From contig RQOL01000906.1 of NCBI GenBank assembly GCA_013076295.1, positions 4,588,001 to 4,652,000 on the forward strand: 64,000 bases of DNA, read 5' to 3'. A program made the translations under genes and the position numbers. Shown here one piece after another: positions 12,149 to 21,723 of this stretch. The DNA comes from Sanderia malayensis (lineage: Eukaryota; Cnidaria; Scyphozoa; Semaeostomeae; Pelagiidae). Every line of letters begins with the position of its first letter. The first letter of the stretch is position 1. The notes under the pieces were generated by a model. The model saw nothing but the letters and a program-made list of their open reading frames with translations, was not told the origin of the DNA and searched no databases.

Positions 12149-15100
12149 TTAATCCACATGTTTGCCATTTTTTACGCAAATGATGAAGTAGAGAAGATTG
12201 AGAACAACAAACAATGCAGGATAGATCACTCTGCAATATCTATCGAGTCGTTTACCCGGCGTTATATCCCGTATCCTTTTCTGTTGCATTTCTTTTGTTA
12301 TGATCTTTTTCTTGGTTGTGGTGGCATTGTCAAATCTAGAACCCAATCCCATATTGGCTGTGCTATTAGTGGTGGGGAAATGGTTGTCATTTTGCTCAGA
12401 TATTTCAACATTTCCTATCATTGCTGTTGGATTTTGAATTGTTGTTATTGTCGGTTCATCCTTGTAGGACTTGCTGGAAGCATATTTTCGGATACTAACG
12501 TTTTCCTCCCACTCTTTATCTTCAACTCTCTCATCTCCTCTTTCCGAAAGTTTTTTGGCAATTACAGTCTCGATGGCCATACTTAGTACGTACATGAAGC
12601 ACCCAATGAGGTAGAAGTCGATTGTCTTGGCGTAACTGACTTTGGGTAGCGATTCATTGATTGACGTCATCAGAAATACCAATGTGAGAAGACAAGTTAT
12701 CCCCAGGCCAATGCGATCGCCTGAATCGGAGAAAGCTTGTTAAGAAGTCTATTCGCCGTAAAGGCTCGAGTAATGGCCTCCTGTGTCTGTCTGTTAACTT
12801 ATTCAGTTCTTAATGAGACGTTTAAAAAGTCAAGACGGTATGAAAGTAGAGTTTTTACTTGAACTGTCTTTGCTAATTAAGAACTGTCCAAGGTGAAGAA
12901 CTTAATGTAGAGAAGAAGAAAAGAAAGAAAAGAAACTAATGTATCTATTTACCAACATCTTCGGGACTCATAAACAAAGATAACCAGGATAACATGACAA
13001 CGAGGTGACATGGGATGTAAATTTGGACTATGTAGTATCCAAGATGTCGCTCCAGATAAAAATGGACTTTCAGCCGCGAGAAATGGCCTGTGAAATTGAA
13101 TCGCATTCTATTTCTAAGTGTTGCTTCTCTGTATTACAAATTGAAGACAAGTAGGAAGCAGCAGGAGTTTTATTCATCCCTTTTGTCCCCCTTTCTTTTC
13201 CTTTCTCTTGTTCTTATTTAATCCCTTATAGCTACGGCTGATGGCTGTGTTGCAATGTATACGCTTCAGCCCTTCTTCCTAGCATCTCTCATTTATTATA
13301 AGCCATTAATTAGGCTGAAGCCATAATTGTTTACTGGAATATGTTACGAGCTACTTTCTGTTACATTGCTGCATAATATAAACCTACCAGTTGTGTATGT
13401 TACGTGATTCTCTTCTATTGTTATTCTGCTTATTTGGAACTGTTGCAGCTTTCTATTTCTTATTGTAACTGGGGAAAGGTGGCGCCATTTCAGGTTCAAA
13501 TGATTTTTAATGTGTCCATCTGAAACAAAACATATTGATTATCAAGACTGTCTATTTTTTCATCTTTCCTTATTCAGGGATGCTTGTTGTCATGATTTTT
13601 GGTTTAATGACGAAACTTAACAACTTAAAATCAAGCAGATCTCCATAAATAGATAGAATTGTTTGAGTTGACTTTTCGAGTGTTTCTAAATTAGAATTTT
13701 GGGTACTGGCTTTGAAACTGGGTCAGGACTGGTATTAGTTGTATCATCTGGTGGTGGTAATTTTGTTTTGGCACTCTCAATATTCTTGTCATTATGATAA
13801 TGATGCTATGTAGATTGACAAGATTGCAATATACTTACAGCTTTCTATGACCATTTCGCAGTGTTGAGAATCAAAAGGAAAGTATATGACGTTCTGTGGA
13901 CACTTTCCAACCACTTTTGCTCTTAAATAAAACACAATAATTGCAACTACTTTCATTTTTAACTAGTTCAATGAGACAATTGAATAATGTATAATAAAAG
14001 TAGCAAGCTTTTGTGTGAGTTTAAAAATATTCAATCCATGTTTACTCAAAATAGAGCTTTTTAGCAATACAGTTGCTTTCTTACCTCATGCTGCTTATTA
14101 CGCTACCATCCTTTCGGATCCGCATGAAATAATTGAATTTCGCTATCTCATATTTCTCAGTTGTCATGGCGTTTTCGAAGTACAGGTCAGGCCTCCAAAT
14201 ACTTTCATGGGGATCTCCTGATATGGTGATGTCCTCTGTTTCATTGTGACACCATCGTGTGTCTTTCCAGAACATCCTCAGATATACATCTGAATCGTAT
14301 GACTGAAAAGGTTGCATTGTAATTGGTATTGGTATTGGTATTGGTATTGGTATTGGTATTGGTATTGGTATTGGTATTGGTATTTTCTTACCTGCTTCTT
14401 TGTGCTTATCCCGTCTAGCTTTGCGATGTGCAATTCAACTCTTAATTCCAACGGACCACCTGTGATAAAGATGCATCGTATGTCTGCCTGGTGTGTCTGA
14501 TTTAACCGAAATTTAACTTTATGTTGGATGTGAAATTTAGTTAAATCAAACGTATATTTTGATTGGAAAAGCAATTTCAAGTTTATTAAAGCGACTCTCC
14601 TATGCCAGTAACTTTGGGGGTGGGGTCCAGTGAAATTATTTATCTCTGTAACTTACGGCAGCAGTTGTGCAGTTTTAAGTAGATAGCAAGTTTACTTTGT
14701 GGAATGTAGATGAAGATTTTTAAAACTCTTTTCTCACCTGTTATGTTCGGCCTTGTGAAGCTATAATCATTTGCAAGCAACTTTTGCATGTTTTTGGTGA
14801 TGCGTTTTTCTTGTGCAGAACTTCAAAATCAATGTAAACTAGTTTAGTTTTACCAGGAAAGAAGTCACACATTTTTTTACCGACGCCGAAAGGAAATGTG
14901 GCTCCGGGGAAACTAGCAAATTCGACTCATTTTTAACCCTAAGCACAGTTTCCTTGGAGCACTAGTCCCTCTTGGCGGACAGGAGTGACAACCACAATGG
15001 GTAGTAAAATGATACTTGAAAGAATTGGAAGTGTGATTGGCACTTTGATCAGGGTAAATTATGTCAGAAGAGTATGTTTGAAGAAGTGGCCATTAACTTC

Positions 15101-15375
15101 AAAAGGTGCATAAACAGTTGGAACATATTAACTAGTGGCTTGTTGTTTATTTCTGATAACTCAAAAGCTATGGGCTCCTGAATTCCTTTGCTAATCTATG
15201 TCATATCCTGCATAACCTTTGATGCACAATATTTTCTCGAGAGTATTATTATCTGAATTAAAATTATCTGTCTATTTTCTGATCATACTTACGAGTTATC
15301 GCAATGCTGTGAGCAGACAGAAGTCATGACCACCATACCAACTATTAATGTTATTTTCATCGTCCTGAGTTTCAT
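12149..15375 (-). CDS. Cys-loop ligand-gated ion channel D
   Basis: Eight exons: 15293-15375, 14738-14820, 14392-14459, 14085-14302, 13839-13921, 13388-13519, 12953-13087, 12149-12720; 457 aa. Signal peptide, binding-domain motif SIWRPDLYFENA, Cys-loop CPQNVIYFPFDSQHC, four membrane segments and a C-terminus NGKHVD are all present. The TM3-TM4 loop has lost the Cys cluster seen in B, C and E (YASSKSYKDE in its place). Gly-Asp-Arg stands before TM2. Intron 3 is only 89 nt and two thirds of it is the AATACC hexamer repeat. The upstream region is nearly identical to that of B, and parts to that of A, suggesting recent duplication or gene conversion. Predicted plasma-membrane receptor subunit; ligand unknown. 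Confidence 0.88.
14323..14384. repeat. (GGTATT)n hexamer microsatellite in intron 3 of gene D
   Basis: About ten perfect units. It occupies most of an intron of 89 nt, abutting the donor side of exon 3 and ending about 20 nt from the exon-4 acceptor. Orthologous in position to the repeats in genes B and E. Confidence 0.95.
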
Positions 15376-15695
15376 GATTTGGTCTGATAAAGTAGGCTTT
15401 CTCTATTTCTTGTTTGGTCGTACTTAGTTAGTTAGCCTTGAAGTGAGATTTTTCATTTACTTTGCGATTTAATTGGTTTGAAGACCAACGAACTCCTACT
15501 CCAGGTACCAGACTCTCTCAAGATAGTAATCAGTTCCCAGGGTTATAAATTCCACACTCTTATTTTCTTAGTTCTTATTGGATAACAAGTTTCTATTTCC
15601 AGAAATATTCATACTGATTGGTTGTTGAACTTTTTTCTGAAAAGTAAAATGGATATTTTATCTATTGTTGATCTGAATATTTCATTTCTGTCATA

Positions 15696-15806
15696 TAAGC
15701 GCATGTGGCAGAAATAACGAAGTTGTAAATATTGTGAATTATTAATTACCTAGCATCGTCGTTGTCAGCCGTTTGATGTAACGAATCCTCAATACAGTGA
15801 AACCCA
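15696..15806 (-). promoter_or_regulatory. Conserved upstream block of receptor gene D
   Basis: GCGCATGTGGCAGAAATAAC at the start and CGAATCCTCAATACAGTGAA at the end, 320-430 bp upstream of the gene D start; nearly base-for-base the same as the block upstream of B. Role inferred. Confidence 0.4.
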
Positions 15807-16481
15807 TATTCAAGATTTTGAGAACCGAACAAATAATGTCTGTAACAATATTTTTGCTCAAAATTTTTAAAGTTTAAAAATTTATGAAGAGTCATGACCA
15901 GGTTTAAATTTGATCAACGAGGTTCACTTTTTATCTGCACAGTTTTTTAGCAAATAACACAAGCGTGGTTTTTATACAGAAGTATTAAAGTACACCCATT
16001 AAGTTTGTGTTTTTGAGTTTCATTTCCTGAAATGTAATTGGTCCATTAATGGGGAAGATTTGTTAAGGAGCGTACCATAACAATGCCGTACCATACAATA
16101 ATCAATTTGTAAGGCTTTTATCATTGGCAACAGTGGAGATTTGTGTGGTTTAAAGTCGATTTAGGAGCAACTTCAGAATCAAGCTCCTAATTTTTTGGAG
16201 TAACGAAGCTGATGCTAGTAGTAGTGTTAGATAATTTTTTGTAGGTATTCTTCACAAAAAGTGTGAAATTTCGAGCTCCCGTGTCTTGATTTGTATAACT
16301 GTCAGAAGGAACGGTCGGGTAGAACAAGCATAGTCTCTTGTTTGCAAACCTGCTTAAAAGCATCAACTTGGAATATAAGGGACGAAAGATACAAACTGGT
16401 ATTATTTTACTGACTGTCTTTAATATCGAAAATATAAAGACTTTGCATTACACGTGTCTTTTTAATATTAAATTTGAATAA

Positions 16482-17155
16482 AGCCCAATTTACACGACAC
16501 TTTTTAACCCAGGTTCAACCCAGGTTCACCCTAACCCAGGTTTGATTTTTGTCGTGTAAATCGAGCGAACCCGGGTTGAACCTGGGTTAAGAAAATCCTG
16601 CTCATGAGTCGGGTTGAACCTGGGTTGAACCCAGGTTGAGGGTCGTGTAAATCGAAGTGGGGTTGAACCCGGGTTGAACAAGCATAATTCACATGCGCAG
16701 TGGTGATAAGCGTGGCGCCAAAACTTCATCTTATTGTGTGTGGCCTTGTGTGTGTCCAGGTTTGTCAAACTGGATTTCGTTTTTCTACGTCGCAATCTCA
16801 TATATTTTTCGATCCGCTTCCTTGCAGCTTGAATTCGCTGCTTCATTCTCTTCAGTCTGATGTATATACATTCTGGTTGTAAAGACAAGCGAACAGTAGC
16901 ATTGACTTTATAAGCAGTGCGATTTGGAAATAGTCTTTGTTTTATCAAAAGTAAACAGCAACCATAGAGATAATAATTATGTCTGAGAGCAACTTACAAA
17001 GTGCGCATGCGTGTTTATTGGCTAACCCGGGTTCAACCCAGTTTCCTATTTACACGATAAAATCCTGCGAAGCAGTGTAAATCGGACAGAGTTGAAACCG
17101 GGTTAGGGTGAACCTGGGTTGAACCTGGGTTAAAAAGTGCCGTGTAAATTGGGCT
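16482..17155. mobile_element. 674-bp inverted-repeat MITE, TAA target site
   Basis: Ends AGCCCAATTTACACGACACT and, at the right, its near reverse complement ending AAATTGGGCT; flanked by TAA on both sides (16479-16481 and 17156-17158). Gene B has an uninterrupted counterpart of the target (near 1650), so the insertion can be placed. Both arms are built of repeated AACCTGGGTTGAACC-like units. A 3-bp TAA duplication is typical of PIF/Harbinger elements, so this is probably a non-autonomous member of that superfamily. No transposase is encoded. Confidence 0.8.
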
Positions 17156-17213
17156 TAAGTGAAGTGCTCAAAATAAACATGTTGTGCGATTTATATATAA
17201 GTGAGCGTTCATC

Positions 17214-20200
17214 TTAATCCACATGTCTGCCATTTCTGACGCAAATGATGAAGTAGAGAAGATTAAGAAGCAGAAATAATGCAGGATAGATTACTCTGGA
17301 ATATCTGTCCAGTCGTTTACCCGGCGTTAACCTGTGTATTGCTGACTCTTGTTGTTGTGTTGCGATCTCCTTCTTCCCGATCGCATTATCTGAATCCAAT
17401 TCCATTTTTGCTGTGTTGATAGTGGAGATGGAATGGTTGTCATCTTGCCCAAGAATTTCAACATTTGGCATCATTGCTGTTGGATTTTGAATCGTTGTAA
17501 TTTCCGATTTACCGCTGCAGCATATGGTGCAAGTATAGATGCCACTACCTTGTCTCTCCCTCCTTTTTCCGTCCACTTTTTCGTCTTCCTTTTCTCCTCC
17601 TCTCGTATATTGTTTGGCAATGACAGTCTCGATGACCACACTTAGTACGTATATGAAACACCCAATAAGGTAGAAGTCGATTGTCTTGGCGTAACTGACT
17701 TTGGGTAGTGATTCGTTGATTGACGTCATCAGAAATACCAATGTTAGAAGACAGGTTATCCCCAGGCCAATGCGATCTCCTGAATTGCAAAAAGTACCTT
17801 GCTGCACTTGTAATGGTTCGAATAAACGCATGGAGACATTTATTAAATTATGCGGATATTCTAAAGGAGGGGGGGATTACTAAGTTGTGGCATCGTGATG
17901 TAGCATCTCCTCAGCAAGAAAGTCTTGTTCAGAAAATGCAGTGTGGCCATCTGATACCATCTTACCGAATCCCGAAATTGCTCTCGAATATCTCGAATTA
18001 TTTTGCTTAGGTAAATCACGTTTTGGCCTCACTTTGGATATGGCTGTTGTTATCAATAACTATCAATTATCTGCTTACCAATGCATGTCTCAACAAACTC
18101 ACCCATGTAGTTACTTACCAACGTCTTCTGGACTCATCCAGAAGGACAACCATGACAACATGACAACGAGATGCAAGGGAGCGTAAATCTGGATTATGTA
18201 GTATCCAAGATGTCGGTCTAGATCAAATTTGACTTTCAACCGCGAGAATTCGCCTGTAAAAAACCCATGCACATCAGAATCAAAAGTTGCATTTTTTACA
18301 AACATTGATTAAAAACTGGATGTTCACTCTATGCCCAAACTAAAGTCATGCATTCTCTTTTAATATTCTTGCGTCTAGTACTGACGTTTCGTAAATTGAA
18401 AACTTCTATTGGGTTTACATGGTATCTATCCTACTTAAGCCAGTTTGGTATGGTATACGATATCTTATTTATTAGCTTCAAGCCATTGCCTTTTAGTTGA
18501 GCACAATATTAGTTTCAGCTATTACAGTAAAATGAACCTACCAGATATGTATTTCCCTTGACCTGTTTCTAGTCTAATTTGGCTTATTCTGAACTGTTGC
18601 AGATTTCTGTTTTGTATAGTTACAGATGGCTGGTGCCACTTCAGGTTCAAGTGATTTTTTGGGTATCCATCTGAAAAGAGAGATTGAATCGAATGGTATC
18701 AAGAATCTCCATTGCTTATCTTTCCTAATTAATGTGCCCCTACGGCTTTTTATTGACTAAATCTATTGATTCCGAATTCAAAATTTTTATCTCAGTGGCA
18801 ACAAAACGTTAACTTTCACGCTTCCATTGCACTCTTTTAGGACTGGGTCGAGTCTACTATGACATCATAATGGAAACTCCGTTTTTTCTCCCCAATGAAG
18901 TAAAAAATTGACACTTTTCTCTCAGAAGATAGTCTTGGTATTTGTTTTATTTTACTTTGATGGTTGGAAAGTAGATGGCGCATAATAGTTTGAGGATTTT
19001 AGAACCATTTTGCTGATTTTTTGGGGCCTTGAAACTGCAATGCAAGTTGACATGTTGGCAATATCTCTATGCGTAGAGAGACATCTTTATACATACATTT
19101 CGACTCTTGTGCTGTCAAAATTCTGTCACTGGTATTAGAATTAGATTAACAATTGATATTTTGGTATTTGCATCCTTGGTATTGTTGCCATTATGGTAAT
19201 CATATCATGTGGATTACAATTTACTTACAGCTTTCTATGACCATTTCGCAGTGTTGAGAATCAAAGGGAAAGTACATCACGCTTTGAGGGCACTTTCCTA
19301 CCACGCTTGCGCTTGAAGAAAACACAGTAATATATATTAAAGGAACATAATAGAAATCAGATACATATATGCGGCCAAGATGTCAGATCTTTGTTTGCTG
19401 ATGTTATAGTTCAGTAATTCTTGAAGGGAAGCCTTAAAATATTTTGTTCCTGCCGGAATCTTTTATCGGAGGAAAGGACAAGATGTTTGGTTCATTACCC
19501 TGGAAGGCTTTATATGTTGGAAGTTTGCTTCGCTATACCAAATTACATTTCGATTCATTAATGTTTTCAAGACTAGGACACTAACAATTTCTTACCGTAT
19601 ACTGCCGTATATGCTTCCATCCCTTTGGATCCGTATGTAATGATTGTATTTAGTTATTTCACTTCTGTCAGTTTCCAATGCATTCTCAAAGTACAGATCA
19701 GGCCTCCAAATGTTCTGGTGGGGATCTCCTGATATGATGATGTCCTCTGTTTCATTATAACACAATCGTGTGTCTTTCCAGAACATTCCCAGGTATACAT
19801 CTGACTCATATGACTGCAAGAATTAAATTGGTATTGGTATTGGTATTGGTATTGGTATTGGTATTGGTATTGGTATTGGTATTGGTATTGGTATTGGTAT
19901 TGGTATTCGAGTTGGTATTGGTATTGATATTTGTGTTGGTATTGGAATTCGCTACAGAGGAAGCACACAAGTATGTTATTCTATATTTTCTTGCCTGTTT
20001 TTTTGTGTTTATTCCGTCTAGCTTTACGAAGTGCAAGCTGACTTCCAATTTCAATGGACCACCTGTGATACAAGAGAAACAGGGCACTCATTCGAAGTGT
20101 TTGAGTTAATCACAACTGACTTTTGTGACTGAAGAGTTCTGCTAAATAAATTGGGCCAATGGGCCACCTGTGATAAAAGAGACATCGGGCGTTGGTCCGA

Positions 20201-21083
20201 AGTGTCAAATTTACCAGAAATTTTCTTTTGCGGATAAAGAATATGGCTTAATACTTATATGTACAGAAGAATCCGATGACTCGAACCTCGGACAACTGGA
20301 ACCAAATTGTGTTCGTCTCGAAAGCTTTGCTGGTGCTTTGTAACGAACCCCTGATAACTTGAAGATTCGGTAACTCGAACCATTTTCATCTGTCCTTTCA
20401 GGGCTCGAGTTATCGGGACATCACTGTGTTTGTATAGTACAGGATTTTTTAGTTCAAGTGAACCACTAAATCAAGGAACCTTGGGGGTGGGGGCGATTCT
20501 TAATTATATGTGGAGTTCGTTTGAATGTAAAGTGTGCTATGAAGAAATTTTAAGTGCCAGATGTATTATTTTTTAGTAATATATGGAGCGAAATATCTGG
20601 TTAACAATGAGATTAAAAAAGTTGTTGCTTTACCTGTTATATTTGGCCTGGTGATACTATAATCATTTGCCAGTAACTTTTTGATGCTGTTGGCCATAAG
20701 TTTTTCTTGTTGAGAACTTGAAAGTCAAGGCAAAATAGTTTTATCGACAAAGAATTAAATTACTTAATTCAAGAAAACAACATCTGATGTTTCTCATCGG
20801 TTTGGATCGACTTTCCGCCACTTGTCTTTGACATCTCAAAAACCAATGGCTTGGCTTGCCAACTCTTTTGCTTGCTATCCTTTTGCGTGGAGGCGAGGCT
20901 CACCTCCAGAATAATTTGTGAATAATACTTTCTTGCAATGGATCCAATGAAATACAAACTGAAAATTAAACGATTTTGTCTGTTTTCTGATAATACTTAC
21001 GAGTTATCGCAATGCTGTGAGCAGACAGAATTCATTGCCACTGTAACTACTATTAGTGCTACTTTCATCGTTCTGAGTTTCAT
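17214..21083 (-). CDS. Cys-loop ligand-gated ion channel E
   Basis: Eight exons: 21001-21083, 20634-20716, 19995-20062, 19596-19813, 19229-19311, 18542-18670, 18119-18253, 17214-17779; 454 aa. Signal peptide MKLRTMKVALIVVTVAM; binding domain with NIWRPDLYFENA; Cys-loop CPQSVMYFPFDSQHC; TM1 RHLGYYIIQIYAPLHLVVML; TM2-TM3 from GDRIGLGIT through LPKVSYAKTIDFYLIG; Cys-containing TM3-TM4 loop; TM4; C-terminus NGRHVD. The sequence around TM2 is clearly of the GABA-A/glycine receptor class, but Pro-Ala-Arg is Gly-Asp-Arg. Intron 3 uses a GC donor (CAG|GCAAGA), as in C. This is the 5'-most copy of the array, head to head with HYLS1 across a 640-bp gap. Confidence 0.88.
19828..19945. repeat. (GGTATT)n hexamer microsatellite in intron 3 of gene E
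   Basis: Thirteen or so perfect units, then degenerate units (GAGTTG, GATATT, GTGTTG) towards exon 3. It begins about 15 nt from the exon-4 acceptor, the same position as in genes B and D. Confidence 0.95.
20264..20437. mobile_element. MITE-like fragment with TCGAAC / TCGAGTTATC motifs
   Basis: About 170 bp in intron 2 of gene E with ACTCGAACCTCGGACAACTG near the left and GGGCTCGAGTTATCGGGACA near the right, resembling degenerate inverted ends of the TA-flanked TTCGAAC family seen at 33163 and 53154. Ends are eroded. Confidence 0.5.
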
Positions 21084-21723
21084 GAGTTCTATTGATGAAG
21101 CAGGTAGATGTAGAGGCTTTATTTATTTCTTGTGTGTTCTTGGTTAGTTGACGTCGAAATAAGATTTTTCATTTACTGTTCAATAATAAGTTGAAAGCTT
21201 TCGATTGACTATTTAATAGGTTCTCGAAGTGATTCGCTATTAAATTCTTTTGTTAAAACGAAAGTTAGTTTTGTATATGGTTAGATTAATATGAATCGTT
21301 CTTTTTTACAGCATATGCACGCATGTGTACTATTAGTGCAATAGTTAATTATCTTAAGAATCTATGTAGTGAAGAAAGGTCGCATACTGAGTAAATTGTC
21401 TTTAGAAATCTATTATAAAACTTCTCTTTATTGAGCTTCAAATGTAATTTGAACTATATTTTTGACAGCTGTTTCTGAATGTTTGTTGTTATATTTTAGG
21501 AGAAGAAGAACATATTGCCTGTTTTGAGTGCACTGATCTTTGTGGCATCTATTGTGTGTCTTCTTCGCAGCGCTTTCAATGCATCGCAGTGACCCATCGT
21601 CATACGCCTCATCTGCACGGAACCGCCCACATTCGTGTTTGATAAATGAAGTACTTTCGTGACAACCAAACCAACAACACAACGAAAATTTGAAATTCTG
21701 GATTGCGAAAATATCGTTTCAAA
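21084..21723. promoter_or_regulatory. Bidirectional spacer between receptor E and HYLS1
   Basis: 640 bp separating two divergent start codons (receptor E on minus, HYLS1 on plus), so it must hold both promoters. No clear TATA box near either start. A weak relative of the receptor upstream block (ATGCACGCATGTG) lies near 21313. No RFX-type X-box that I would trust was found for HYLS1. Confidence 0.4.

Larger units (their letters stand above)
15376..17213. other. Spacer between receptor genes E and D
   Basis: 1.8 kb spacer with the promoter side of D (block 15696-15806), a piece shared with the region upstream of A (about 16050-16085), and a 674-bp inverted-repeat element (16482-17155) just 3' of gene E. 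The open frame at 16526-16948 lies inside that element and is not called as a gene. Confidence 0.6.

Noticed and set aside
16526..16948. 140-codon open frame inside the TAA-flanked element
   Set aside because: Part of it is the translated inverted repeat; no transposase motif and no splice context.
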